Assembly (NCBI GenBank): GCA_014905825.1
Contig: JACGCN010000004.1
Span: forward strand, 1,116,001-1,180,000
Reading direction: 5' to 3'
Source of the DNA: Lyophyllum atratum
Lineage: Eukaryota; Basidiomycota; Agaricomycetes; Agaricales; Lyophyllaceae
Length of the DNA stretch: 64,000 nucleotides
Position numbers and translations under genes: made by a program. The notes beneath the pieces were generated by a model. That model saw only the letters and a list, made by a program, of their open reading frames with translations, ran no database searches and was not told the origin of the DNA. Numbering within the stretch: position 1 is the first letter of the stretch; every line of letters begins with the position of its first letter. Shown piece after piece: positions 1 through 9,841 of this stretch.

Positions 1-89
1 TCTCCTCTTCCACCTTCCTTTCCTTCCTCTGTTGCATCCTCACTCATTTATCTCACCGTTTCCTTCTTTACCCTGTGCTTTCATCCATC

Positions 90-549
90 ATGCAAATGGA
101 AGCTGAGATTACATCGGCTGCGACACAGATTTGCCAGCGGTGCAAAGTGGCCATCGACGACAAGGACCAGCTCAACTATATGGCATCCACCAAGTCAAAT
201 AAACCTGGCCTTCTCGTCTGTAATGGGTGTCGAACCTATTATCTCCAGAAGACGGCCAGCCTCCGACAAGCTCCGCAAGCGCTAAGTGAGTCCACTCTTC
301 ACTTTCGACCATGCCTCTTAATGATGAAATCCTACTAGATGTACAAGCCTCGCTTCAGCAGGTACATCATGGTGAGACCATTCGTCAGCATGTTAATGCT
401 GCTCAGCGTGGCCGTAAGCTTGTCTATTTTTTTAATCCTTCATTGAGCTCACCTCTTTCTCAGAGCCACAGGTCTTAATCCGCACCTTAGGGAATGTCCA
501 TCACTCCATGCCTCCACCGCCCGTTCCCACTGCTCAGTCGCTTTTGGGG
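90..549 (+). pseudogene. Alpha-type protein kinase, 5' part, cut by the LTR retrotransposon
   Basis: This is the first part of a gene whose remainder lies at 13629-15791. The first ATG in the open frame is at 90; the upstream GTG at 75 is not a credible eukaryotic start. Exon 1 (90-285) encodes two Cys pairs (CQRC and CNGC) followed by YYLQK, the small zinc-binding head seen in many agaric alpha-kinases. Intron 1 is 286-338 (GTGAGT...CTAG), exon 2 is 339-413, intron 2 is 414-463, and exon 3 starts at 464 and runs uninterrupted into the element at 550. The frame is continuous from exon 3 to the sequence beyond the element, so the insertion hit a coding exon. The family assignment comes mainly from the downstream kinase domain. 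This half alone would give about 100 residues without a catalytic domain. Confidence 0.75.
545..549. repeat. Target-site duplication, left copy
   Basis: The five bases TGGGG abut the 5' LTR and recur directly after the 3' LTR at 13624-13628. A 5-bp duplication is the expected footprint of a Ty3/Gypsy integrase. Confidence 0.9.
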
Positions 550-1016
550 TGTGACGGCGGTGTATTCAGATATACCCGCGCCCACTCATTCGCGTGTTCG
601 ATCGGGCCGGGGCCCTTTATTTGTACATATTTACATTACATACTCAAAACTGCTGTACGCGTGTCTGTGATAGACACGCACTAATACTATCATCTCGTTC
701 ACTATCGACTACTCGACTAGCGTGAACGGTGAACGGTGCGACCCCCCCGACTCCAGGACGGCTTCGTGGACCCTGGGTAGGGTAACAACTCACCTGGCCC
801 AGGTCCACAGAGCCCCGGCGTCGGGTCACACCGCCCCAAGCCATGGGTTACATGGCACCTTCTCGACGCTGCGCCTTTAATCGGGCATGTGGCTCGAGAA
901 CGACCTCGATGCTGCGCCCACTACTGGGCAGGTGGCTCGAGGTCTAGGAGCGCTCCGAGCGCTCCCCGACGTATGACTTCCTCACGCGAGAAGATATATA
1001 TTACGGCCGTATCACA
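550..1016 (+). repeat. 5' LTR, 467 bp
   Basis: It begins TGTGACGGCGG and ends GTATCACA, and I saw no difference from the copy at 13157-13623. It holds a perfect 8-bp inverted repeat (GCGTGTCT/AGACACGC, 5-nt loop, about 658-679). A self-complementary GC-rich run near 947-966 consists of overlapping palindromes with the core GGAGCGCTCC. An AT-rich stretch around 625-645 (TTTATTTGTACATATT) could serve as a TATA-like promoter element; that role is inferred. Confidence 0.95.
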
Positions 1017-1017
1017 A

Positions 1018-1034
1018 TGGTGGGGGCACCGCGG
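1018..1034 (+). other. Primer-binding site (minus-strand priming)
   Basis: One base after the LTR comes TGGTGGGGGCACCGCGG. Its complement ends in CCA and fits a tRNA 3' end: discriminator A, a 7-nt acceptor strand TGCCCCC, then a T-arm strand beginning with C at position 61. The tRNA should therefore start GGGGGCA. I cannot name the isoacceptor from this window. Confidence 0.7.
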
Positions 1035-1467
1035 ACTTCACCAAACGTGTTGAAGTCCGTCTACTAGCCTCTATTATCATTATAACCCTCGACGTTCGAA
1101 CCCTCCGACCGTCGACACCTGTTTTACTACGAGATTCGACGCTCGAACTCCTCGACCGTCGATCTTACCTATCTACATTCAGTCTGCTGCTACCTTGCTT
1201 CCTCCGGGCCTCGGACCGCCGACATTGAAAGACCACGTTGGTTTCACTGCTGAGATCGCGAGACCACGTTGGTTTCAAACGCGAAGCCGCGTTGATTTCA
1301 AATTATTCGTAACTACCAACGTGGTGCTACCCCTATCTCAGGGAAAACATCGACCCGCTCGTCCCTCGCCCAATCCTGCCCTAAAGGTCCTCCTTTAAAT
1401 CTTTCGTATTTCCTATCATAATTCATCCGTTCAATCATCCATCTTGCAACGCTCTGAAGAACACGAC
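1035..1467 (+). other. Retrotransposon 5' leader with short direct repeats
   Basis: No convincing gene lies here. The leader holds two imperfect 29-nt repeats around TCGACGTTCGAA...CCGTCGA (about 1090-1165), and repeats of the type GACCACGTTGGTTTCA near 1230 and 1261 with weaker relatives to about 1325. Related CGACCACG.../GTTGACGTTGCG blocks recur between pol and the third ORF. They may be promoter or packaging elements; the function is inferred. Confidence 0.5.
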
Positions 1468-4400
1468 ATGTTCGGTAAAGGACGACCCCCTCCTGGCCCG
1501 AAGCCGGCAGCTTCGGGAACCTCTTCTCCTTCTGCAGCCGCCGCTCCAGGCCCTCAGAAGAGAGTGTCGTCGCGTCTCAACGCTACCCCGGCTCTTTCTG
1601 CCGGAGGATCCGTTGCGTCCATCAAGTCTACTCCCGCTCTCGTCGAGCTGGATACCAAGGGTAAAGCCAGAGCCGTCCCTGCCGGGAACAGGTCTCCCTC
1701 GGTGGAGACCGTCCCGGATCGTGAGGATGCTCCGACTATGCCTACCCTACCCCTCCAAGGACCAATCTTGGAGGAGGAATCGAACTTCATTCCATCGCCC
1801 AAGGAATCTCCCCCTCATTTCGATTTCGGTGGTCGAGTTCATTCCAACAAGGCCTTCGAGGGTCCAGTGATGAACGATCAAACGTTCCCTGCCCTCTCTT
1901 CCATGGTCGCTAGTGCGGCTTCAAGGATCTCGGATTACATGTCTACCGATGAACGATCGGTCTCCTCAGCCCCGTCGTTAGGTCACCTTCTCGATCCGAC
2001 GCCGACTCCCCCTCCCGAGAACCGTCGTATGCGCCAAGACTCGGACGCTCGCTCGGAGTCTGAGCCTGCGTTGTACAACTCGCATCCTTTCATCTTCGAG
2101 GGGTTAGCGAACCTCGGCTCGATAACTCTTAGGAACGAGCCGCTCGAATGCTCGGTCTATAGGTTTCACAAGACCTATGACTCCTCCAAAGACTACGACC
2201 CGCTCATGCGCTATGGGGGCGTGGAAGGGATACTCCCAGGTTACAGCAAGAGGGAATCAGATATCGTCCGTAATCTGCTTATACGATGGGAAACCCCTCA
2301 CTATGACTTGAGGTGGGAGAACTTGGAGGCCGCGGTCAGAAAGTTAGGCCGAACTTCGCTCTCGGGCAAGGACCTAGTTCACTACGAAGGATCTTCTTCT
2401 AAATATTCCCTGAATCTGCCTCGACTTGAGGAGATCGCCCATATTCTCCTCGCTGTCCATCAGATCCTCGACGGCTATGCGGAGTTCCTCAATCTAGGAC
2501 CCAAAAGAAGATTCAGGCTGGACGTTGGGTTCCAAGCCTTACGTTCACTGGGATGGAACGACCACCGAACCGATATTCTCCTTACAGTCACTACGTTCCA
2601 GGAGAGAACGATGGTCGCCGTCAAGCACATCCAGGACTTCTTCAAGAGTCTGGATCGAATCTTCAATCGTCCTGATGATCTGGACTCTATCAGTTCCCAT
2701 GATTCTACCAGGACATCCATTAGGTCCGCCTTCGGGACTCGTTCCCCTAGAGAAGAGTTGAAGCAACTTCTCGCTCGACCGAACTATCGACTTTCTGACG
2801 ATCACCCTCTGGCGGCTGCCCAACGAAAACTCCTTGCTGGGGAATTCGAATACGATGCTGGAGCCATATACCATCATCGTGCTCGTCAATCGAAAACGAT
2901 GCCCCCGACATCGTCGTCGGAAGGAACTCGTACCCCTACAGGAGAAGGAGGTCGTTATGATTCGAACACTTCTGTTAACTTCGCCCGAACCGACCCTCCT
3001 TCCATTTCGACGGTACTCAAGGAGCGAAACTTACGATTCCAAATACCGGAATCGGTATCAACTATAACTAAGAACCACGCTATCACCAACTTGCCTGGTG
3101 TAGGCTCCATCCTTCCGTATGAGCGACAAGACTCGGTCTTCTCTACTCCAGAGGAGGAAACTAGATCTGGGGGGCCATTGAAGATACAGCCTCCCGCTTC
3201 TCTCGCGACTATGCGCTTCCAACCAGGAATGGTAGATCCCAACCGGATTCCCCCTCCTAGTTCATGGACCAGCCATGCGTATCAGGCCGCTCCGCATCTG
3301 AACAACTCCGGAGGAGGCGGACCCCCTAGCGGAGGTTCCTCAGATGGAGGTCCCCCTGGCGGAGGTCCCCCCGGTGGAGGTCCCCCTGGCGGTGGTCCCC
3401 CCGGTGGAGGTCCCCCTGGCGGAGGTCCCCTCGGTGGAGGTCCCCCTGGTGGAGGTCCCCCCGGTGGAGGTCCCCCTGGTGGAGGTCCCCCTGGTGGAGG
3501 TCCCCCTGGAGGTGGTGCCGGCGGACCGCCCGGAGGAGGCGCTCCTGGAGGGGGCGCCCCCGGCGGAAATCCTGGAGGCGGAGGCGGCGGGGCTCCCAAC
3601 CCTAACGCTGCGAATCACGTTGACGAATGGCAGCTAAACCATAAATTGAATCTCTCCGCCATACCTGTATGGAACGGATTCGGGAGCACCACCATAGATT
3701 ACCTTAGTGCCATGGGCAAGCTTGCCGATCTAGGACAACGGATGCGGGAGAACTTAGCCCAGATGGCTCCCTCGAAGTGGTCCTCTCGCGCCTTGGCTTG
3801 GTGGGACACCTTACCGCCTGCCGATCGCCGATATTTCAGTCAAGACTGGAACATTATGCTGTTGGGCATTCGCGCTTATTTCCTGGACGATAATTGGGTT
3901 CGGGAGCGCACCTTCGAATTCGAGGAAATGCGATTCCGACAGAAGGGAGAGGAGAAGGAGTTCCCGGTGGACTTTATCCAGCGGCGCATCAAGTACCACT
4001 CTTTCCTCTATCCTCAGGAACACGAAATAGACGGCATACGAGCTGTAGCGCGGATACTGCGTACCAAACCTGTCGAGTGGGACAACATACTCAATGAAAC
4101 GCTATGCCCTTCGATTTTCGTACTCCAAGCGACCGCTAACCGCATGGGTGATACCCTTGTGGGAGCATGGTTGCTTATGGAGGCGAGGAAAACCGATTCT
4201 CATCGCAATACTTCCTACAGGAACGGCGGACGTCGCATCGTACACGTTGTTGATACCGAACCCAAAGAGGTAGCTCAAGCTACTGAGGAAACCTCTTCTG
4301 ATGAAGACAAGGAAGCTTTAGCTGTCAATTCTCGGCGGCAAAGGCCCGCTTCTAGAGCTTCCGGCGAGAAGCGCCCTTGGCCTGAAGGAAAGACCGTCAA

Positions 4401-5943
4401 TGGTTATTCCTTTGCGCGAGACGACTCCGTTAAAAGCGCTAGGACCCCTAATGGATCCTGCTATATTTGCACTAGCCCTTATCATTTCGCTCGTGAATGT
4501 GTCCACTACGGTAAATGGGATTCCCTGCGCGCGGCGCACCTCATTACTGTTGACTTGGATCCCGATGTAGTAGCTCAACATGATCGGGAGTACTTAGCGA
4601 TGATAGTTGAATCTAAGATCTCTTCTTCCGCTTATTCTATGAGTGAACCACTATCAGAATCTGAAGAGAAAACGGCTTACGTGTACCTCGCGGATGCTTT
4701 TCCCAGTGCCTACTACGGAGACAATCGCAACTACCGCAGACGAGTGATGTTTACTGCTCGAAAGGAAGCGTCGAAGACGGTTCGCCCGACGAGCCCTCCG
4801 CCACCTGACTATGGACCTCCCCCGCCATACGTGGAAATCGTTACGGCTCGGAAGGCGAGATCCTTTCCGGATGGTTACGGCTCTTTGGGGACTAGAGCTT
4901 TACATATCAAAGCTCGGGTAGGAGCCATCGATCGCGAGCCGATCCAAGGACGGTTGGATTCCGGTGCGGACATAACATTGATGTCAGAAGAGTATTGGGA
5001 GACGCTGGGGCTGCCAACTCCTAAGGACGGACTACGCATCAAACTGTATCATCTTACTGGTAGCGCTAAAGTCCTAGGTTATGTTAAAACTACCCTCTAC
5101 GCTGAATCTGCCGACCACCGCATCGTGAGCTTCGATCTCGAAGCTTATGTGGTGCGGGATATGAAGGTCCCCTTGCTCCTCGGAGAGGACTTCCAAACCA
5201 CCTATGAGCTTGGACTCACTCGCCACGCCACCGGACACTGCGAAGTGTTAGTTGGGAACTCGGACCTTGTCATCCCAGCGTCAACTGCGCTAGAAGTTGA
5301 TCTCGGATTTGAGATTCGCAAAGCGTTCAGAGTTCAATCTTTCGTGCGTGCTAAAGCGGTGAGAAGAGGTCGTGCGTTAGCCAAAGATTTTGGTAACACC
5401 GACCCCCCCGTTGTCGCAACCAAGGATGTTCTGATTGCTGCTGGATCTGTTCATAACGTCCACGTAGAGGCCCCCTTCGGAGATAGAGAGGACTGGATCG
5501 TCGAAAAAATCCTCATCGGTAATCCAGATGCTTCAGTAATGTCTGCCCCTACTACCTGGATAAGTAAGACCGTCCCCTACCTGCCTGTAGCCAATCCGGG
5601 TACGAATCCATGGTATATTCGCAAGGGCGAAATTGTAGGATACCTCAAGGACCCTTCGACATATGCTGATCAGCCCAAATCGGAGGACGAATGGAACAAG
5701 CTGGCTGCGTCCGCGGAGACGCTCCGTACCGTCATTGAGGGCACGCTGCGCGCTCAGGACCTCGCTAACGCGAAGACGTCCGAGCCGCCTGCGACGGAAG
5801 ATAAGCTTAATGCTGACGACAACTGGGGCCCCAAGACCACGGCGCTTCCAGATGAACCCGTGGACGGCGACATCGCAGATTTGGTTAATCTTGGTCCCGA
5901 TATCCCTGACGATGTAAGGCCCAGACTTCTGGAAGTCCTGTGA
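1468..5943 (+). CDS. gag: Gag-protease polyprotein of the LTR element
   Basis: This encodes the structural precursor plus aspartic protease. The start chosen is the ATG at 1468, because the open frame upstream offers only a TTG. The N-terminal ~600 residues are Ser/Pro-rich with an unrecognised helical part. Residues ~613-710 are a Gly/Pro tandem repeat. A retrotransposon gag domain follows (~725-900). A CCHC zinc knuckle (C-x2-C-x4-H-x4-C, CYICTSPYHFAREC) lies near residue 998. A retropepsin site (LDSGADITLM) is near residue 1163. The frame ends at TGA 5941-5943, after which the same frame stays open into pol. At 1,491 codons it is long for a Gypsy gag; the N-terminal half resembles nothing I can name. 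Expression is probably from the 5' LTR as a full-length RNA. Confidence 0.92.
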   Translation: MFGKGRPPPGPKPAASGTSSPSAAAAPGPQKRVSSRLNATPALSAGGSVASIKSTPALVELDTKGKARAVPAGNRSPSVETVPDREDAPTMPTLPLQGPILEEESNFIPSPKESPPHFDFGGRVHSNKAFEGPVMNDQTFPALSSMVASAASRISDYMSTDERSVSSAPSLGHLLDPTPTPPPENRRMRQDSDARSESEPALYNSHPFIFEGLANLGSITLRNEPLECSVYRFHKTYDSSKDYDPLMRYGGVEGILPGYSKRESDIVRNLLIRWETPHYDLRWENLEAAVRKLGRTSLSGKDLVHYEGSSSKYSLNLPRLEEIAHILLAVHQILDGYAEFLNLGPKRRFRLDVGFQALRSLGWNDHRTDILLTVTTFQERTMVAVKHIQDFFKSLDRIFNRPDDLDSISSHDSTRTSIRSAFGTRSPREELKQLLARPNYRLSDDHPLAAAQRKLLAGEFEYDAGAIYHHRARQSKTMPPTSSSEGTRTPTGEGGRYDSNTSVNFARTDPPSISTVLKERNLRFQIPESVSTITKNHAITNLPGVGSILPYERQDSVFSTPEEETRSGGPLKIQPPASLATMRFQPGMVDPNRIPPPSSWTSHAYQAAPHLNNSGGGGPPSGGSSDGGPPGGGPPGGGPPGGGPPGGGPPGGGPLGGGPPGGGPPGGGPPGGGPPGGGPPGGGAGGPPGGGAPGGGAPGGNPGGGGGGAPNPNAANHVDEWQLNHKLNLSAIPVWNGFGSTTIDYLSAMGKLADLGQRMRENLAQMAPSKWSSRALAWWDTLPPADRRYFSQDWNIMLLGIRAYFLDDNWVRERTFEFEEMRFRQKGEEKEFPVDFIQRRIKYHSFLYPQEHEIDGIRAVARILRTKPVEWDNILNETLCPSIFVLQATANRMGDTLVGAWLLMEARKTDSHRNTSYRNGGRRIVHVVDTEPKEVAQATEETSSDEDKEALAVNSRRQRPASRASGEKRPWPEGKTVNGYSFARDDSVKSARTPNGSCYICTSPYHFARECVHYGKWDSLRAAHLITVDLDPDVVAQHDREYLAMIVESKISSSAYSMSEPLSESEEKTAYVYLADAFPSAYYGDNRNYRRRVMFTARKEASKTVRPTSPPPPDYGPPPPYVEIVTARKARSFPDGYGSLGTRALHIKARVGAIDREPIQGRLDSGADITLMSEEYWETLGLPTPKDGLRIKLYHLTGSAKVLGYVKTTLYAESADHRIVSFDLEAYVVRDMKVPLLLGEDFQTTYELGLTRHATGHCEVLVGNSDLVIPASTALEVDLGFEIRKAFRVQSFVRAKAVRRGRALAKDFGNTDPPVVATKDVLIAAGSVHNVHVEAPFGDREDWIVEKILIGNPDASVMSAPTTWISKTVPYLPVANPGTNPWYIRKGEIVGYLKDPSTYADQPKSEDEWNKLAASAETLRTVIEGTLRAQDLANAKTSEPPATEDKLNADDNWGPKTTALPDEPVDGDIADLVNLGPDIPDDVRPRLLEVL
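3304..3595 (+). repeat. Gly/Pro-coding minisatellite inside gag
   Basis: About fifteen 15-nt units of the type GGTGGAGGTCCCCCT encode GGGPP repeats. The period is a multiple of three, so copy-number change keeps the frame. The run is open in several frames on both strands, which explains spurious ORFs here. Confidence 0.9.
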
Positions 5944-8900
5944 AAAAATAAACTGGCGTTTGGAGTGGACGGAAGGCTAGGGAAGGTTAACGCCCAGGTA
6001 AACGTTCCTCTGCAACCTGGGACGAACCCTATCTCGGTACCAATGTACGGCGCGTCGCCGGCTAAGCGTGAAGTAATCGATAAACAGATTAAAGCTTGGT
6101 TCGAAGCCGACGTCATTGAACCTTCGCGTAGCCCTTGGGGATTTCCGGTTGTGGTAGTCTACCGCAACGGGAAACCGCGTTTGGTGGTCGACTACCGTAA
6201 ACTAAATGCGAAGACCATTCCTGACGAGTTCCCTATTCCTCGCCAGTCCGAAATCGTCCAGGCTTTGTCAGGAGCGCAAGTATTGTCTGTCTTCGACGCT
6301 CTAGCGGGTTTCACGCAGCTGGATATGGCCGACGAGGCGAAGCCTCGTACGGCCTTCCGCTGCCATCTGGGGTTGTTCCAGTTCAAACGCATGCCGTTCG
6401 GTCTGCGCAATGGTCCTTCAATCTTCCAGCGTATAATGCAGGGAGTGTTGTCGCCCTTCCTATGGATTTTCTCTCTCGTATATATTGACGACATAGTGGT
6501 GTACTCTAAATCCTGGGATGATCACCTACTACATCTGGACCAAGTTCTCGGAGCCATCGCGGAGGCGGGCATTACCTTGTCCCCCCCGAAGTGCTTTGTC
6601 GGCTATGCCTCCATCCTCCTTCTGGGTCAGAAGGTGTCACGTCTAGGTCTCTCCACACACCAGGAGAAAGTGAGCGCTATCATGGACTTGGTCCGTCCGC
6701 GTTCCGTAGCAGACCTGCAGAAGTTCCTGGGCATGGTCATCTACTTCTCCGCTTATATACCTTATTATTCCTTTCTCGCGGCTCCGCTTTTCGGTCTTCT
6801 CAAGAAAGGCGTTCGTTTCCAGTGGGTGGCCGAACACGAAATCGCCTTCCGCCAGATCAAGGAGGCCTTAGCCAGCGCGCCAGTATTAGGACATCCTGAA
6901 CGGGGTCGGCCTTACCGCCTGTATACCGATGCCTCGGACTTCGCTCTGGGCGCGAGCCTGCAGCAGGTGCAAGCCTTAGCTGTAGGCGACTTGAAAGGCA
7001 CCCCGATGTACGAGCGTCTGTCTAAGGCATGGAACGCCGGCGCTAGTGTCCCCTCCCTGGTTCCCGTCTTATCCAAAGATGTGGACGAGGGGTTGGCGGA
7101 TGACACTGCGTGGGGGGCGACCCTGGACGAGACCATTGTTCGTGTCGAACATGTGATCTGTTACTGGAGTAGGACCCTAGCTCAGGCTGAACGGAACTAT
7201 AGCGCGACCGAGCGTGAAGCCTTAGGCGCTAAGGAAGCCTTAGTTAAATTCCAGCCCTTCATTGAAGGGGAGGTTGTCATTCTCGTTACCGACCACGCGG
7301 CCCTACAATGGGCACGCGTATACGAGAACGCTAATCGAAGGTTGGCTGCGTGGGGGGCCGTGTATGCTGCTTACCCCGGGTTGAAAATCGTACACAGACC
7401 CGGACGGATACATTCGAATGTCGACCCATTGTCCAGACTACCTCGAATACCGCAGCACAACTCTCCTATGAGAGATGATATACTTCCCATCGTACCCGAC
7501 CAAGCCTCCCAGGATCGTGCCCAAACACTCGAGGACGCTACTTCTCATGCTCCCGCAAAGAAAGCTGTCTTTGCTGTATGGTGGTGGGAAGACGTGATCG
7601 ACAAGGAGTCCTACCCTGTCCTTACTCGTAAAGCCAAGAAAAGGCTGGATGCTACTCTCAACCCGACTCGGTCAAGTGACCCTTCTGCTGTCTCGGATGC
7701 GGACGCTCTTACTACAAAGGGCGATCCCCCAGCAGCAGAGGAAGATGTTACTGAACAGACCCTTCCCCTTCTTTCCGACGACCCTTCAGCCGATATGGAT
7801 GTGGACTCCCTTATTAACAAGGAAGATTCCCCGTCGGCGGAACCGGATGTTGCGGAAACGGGGAAGGATGAACTACCATTCCCAAATAATGATCCTTGGA
7901 CTTACCCTGCGGGTGTCAAGGCCCCGGAAATCGCTCCCGAAGAGGATTGGTCGAACAGGTCCCATCTACTAGTGTCTATGAGTCAAGAACTAGTGGATAA
8001 GTTCGTCCAAGCATACCCGCTGGATAGTAATTTCAAAACGCGATACCTAGAAGAAATACCCAACGCGGACAAACTCCTCACTCCTTCTCACTTTCAGATG
8101 GGAAGGAACGGATTACTCTATTTCATCGACGCAGACTGGAATGCCCGACTGTGCGTACCGAAAGCCATGGTAAACTATGTCCTACGGTGGATACACGAGT
8201 CTCCCTTCGAGAGCGCTCATGCTGGACCCCGAAGATTCCTAGCCCGACTCAAGGACCTCTTCTTTTGGGCCTCCATGAGCAAAGATGTTTACGAATTCAC
8301 CGTATCGTGTGATGTCTGCCAGAAAATCAAAGTGGATCATCTTCGGAAGATGGGAGGCCTGCGACCCGCCCACATACCTGCTAGGCCGTTTGCGACAGTA
8401 TCCCTTGACTTGATTACGGGGCTACCTCCTTCGGGCGATGAATTATATACAGCCATACTGGTCATTGTGGACAAACTGACCAAGTACGCGCTGTTCATTG
8501 CTACACACGAGACGCTAAGCCAAGAAGGATTCGCTAAATTCTTTGTCGAACGAGTCGCCAACGTGTACGGATTACCCGAACGCATAATAGCTGATCGTGA
8601 TAAACGCTGGTCTACAGCTTTCTGGAGATCCGTAGTCGAAAACTATGGGAGTGTGATGGCCCTTTCGTCGGCCCACCACCCGCAGACGGACGGGCAAACC
8701 GAAGTACTCAATGCGACCATCGAGCAAATGCTTCGCGCCTACGTAGCTACGGATAGAGCTTCTTGGGCGCGTTGGCTGTCTGCCCTTGCCCACGCTTATA
8801 ATTCCTCCGTACATTCTTCCACATCGTACTCCCCAGACTTCCTACTTATGGGATACAAGCCTCATACTTCCGCTTCCGTTGTTGCTCCTCAATTGGACCC

Positions 8901-9411
8901 GGTTGCACGTCCGTTTGTGGCTAGCCAGAAGGCCGAGGATTTTATCGTAGCTATGGACCTGCATCGCAAGAATGCACGGGACGCTGTCGTCCTAGCTCAA
9001 GAACGACAAGCTAAGGCTTACAATAAGAACCGTCGACCCGTTGCGGAATTCAAAGAAGGCGACTGGGCACTAGTCAACCCCCATTCCCTCGAATTGGTGG
9101 ACGTCAAGGGAACCGGGAAGAAATTGGTACAACGTACAATCGGTCCTTTCGAAGTCATGGAAAAGATAAATCCTATGGTCTATCGTCTCCGTCTACCGGA
9201 TACTTACCCCATGCACCCGGTGTTCAACTTAGAGCATCTCAGAAAATATACCCCGTCTGACCCTAAGTTTGGGGAACGAACCACCTTGCCCCCGACTCGC
9301 GATTTCATTGCTTCTGAGGAATACGAGGTGGAAGCTATCTTAGGACACCGACTCACCGGACGTAAGTCTAGCAATCGGAGAGAATATCTAGTTCGATGGA
9401 AGGATTATTGA
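5944..9411 (+). CDS. pol: Pol polyprotein: RT, RNase H, integrase, truncated chromodomain
   Basis: It is in the same frame as gag and directly follows the TGA at 5941-5943. No ATG stands near the conserved N-terminal edge of RT, which favours synthesis as a gag-pol fusion by stop readthrough. RT is shown by LVVDYRKLN (~6180) and the catalytic YIDD (~6481). RNase H is shown by YTDAS and the EREAL block. Integrase has the zinc-binding pattern H...H...CDVC (~8190-8325), then a core with D (LDLITG), D (ADRDKRW) and E (GQTEVLN). A C-terminal chromodomain begins at EYEVEAILGH but stops at WKDY (TGA 9409-9411). One frame over, similarity continues to the TAA at 9500-9502, so a single-base break truncates the chromodomain. 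Catalytic residues of RT, RNase H and integrase look intact. Confidence 0.92.
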   Translation, partial: KNKLAFGVDGRLGKVNAQVNVPLQPGTNPISVPMYGASPAKREVIDKQIKAWFEADVIEPSRSPWGFPVVVVYRNGKPRLVVDYRKLNAKTIPDEFPIPRQSEIVQALSGAQVLSVFDALAGFTQLDMADEAKPRTAFRCHLGLFQFKRMPFGLRNGPSIFQRIMQGVLSPFLWIFSLVYIDDIVVYSKSWDDHLLHLDQVLGAIAEAGITLSPPKCFVGYASILLLGQKVSRLGLSTHQEKVSAIMDLVRPRSVADLQKFLGMVIYFSAYIPYYSFLAAPLFGLLKKGVRFQWVAEHEIAFRQIKEALASAPVLGHPERGRPYRLYTDASDFALGASLQQVQALAVGDLKGTPMYERLSKAWNAGASVPSLVPVLSKDVDEGLADDTAWGATLDETIVRVEHVICYWSRTLAQAERNYSATEREALGAKEALVKFQPFIEGEVVILVTDHAALQWARVYENANRRLAAWGAVYAAYPGLKIVHRPGRIHSNVDPLSRLPRIPQHNSPMRDDILPIVPDQASQDRAQTLEDATSHAPAKKAVFAVWWWEDVIDKESYPVLTRKAKKRLDATLNPTRSSDPSAVSDADALTTKGDPPAAEEDVTEQTLPLLSDDPSADMDVDSLINKEDSPSAEPDVAETGKDELPFPNNDPWTYPAGVKAPEIAPEEDWSNRSHLLVSMSQELVDKFVQAYPLDSNFKTRYLEEIPNADKLLTPSHFQMGRNGLLYFIDADWNARLCVPKAMVNYVLRWIHESPFESAHAGPRRFLARLKDLFFWASMSKDVYEFTVSCDVCQKIKVDHLRKMGGLRPAHIPARPFATVSLDLITGLPPSGDELYTAILVIVDKLTKYALFIATHETLSQEGFAKFFVERVANVYGLPERIIADRDKRWSTAFWRSVVENYGSVMALSSAHHPQTDGQTEVLNATIEQMLRAYVATDRASWARWLSALAHAYNSSVHSSTSYSPDFLLMGYKPHTSASVVAPQLDPVARPFVASQKAEDFIVAMDLHRKNARDAVVLAQERQAKAYNKNRRPVAEFKEGDWALVNPHSLELVDVKGTGKKLVQRTIGPFEVMEKINPMVYRLRLPDTYPMHPVFNLEHLRKYTPSDPKFGERTTLPPTRDFIASEEYEVEAILGHRLTGRKSSNRREYLVRWKDY

Positions 9412-9502
9412 CCCTGCCGACGATAGTTGGGTCACCGAGTACGACCTTAGGAACGCCCCTCGCCTTAGACGGGAATACCTCGGTGTGCACGGTCTCGCTT
9501 AA

Positions 9503-9841
9503 CGACCACGTGATGAGAACTTCGGAGTTCCCCGAGAACCTACCTCCCGTGTTGATTTCTTTCTTCTTCTTATCTCTCTCCATCTCTCCTCTCCTTACCT
9601 TATACCTCCCGCCCGTTCTCGCGACCACGCTTCCGCGTTGAAGTTGCGGAACGATTGGTCTTATCTCGCGACCTCGCTACTGCGATCGACGTTGCGACAT
9701 ACTGTTACCCGCGACCACCCCACTGGCGTCGACGTTGCGGAGTAGCCAGCTAGCTTCTCGGATCTAGTGACCACGCTAGCGCGTTGACGTTACTATCCGA
9801 CTTAAATACCTAAAAATCTACCGTATATCGTTCCTGCCTTC
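9503..9841 (+). other. Spacer between pol and the third ORF with degenerate repeats
   Basis: No gene is seen. Four diverged blocks of the form GCGACCAC...(10-15 nt)...GTTGACGTTGCG occur between about 9620 and 9810, related to motifs in the 5' leader. The stretch ends with AT-rich DNA (TTAAATACCTAAAAATC) just before the ATG at 9842, so it could be an internal promoter or a splice or translation signal for the third ORF. That role is inferred. Confidence 0.45.

Noticed and set aside
644..844. Minus frame repeated in both LTRs (also 13251-13451)
   Set aside because: It exists twice only because the LTR is duplicated; it is short and has no motif.
3282..3637. Several open frames on both strands at the Gly/Pro minisatellite
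   Set aside because: A 15-nt repeat without stops is open in many frames by chance; only the gag frame connects to conserved domains.
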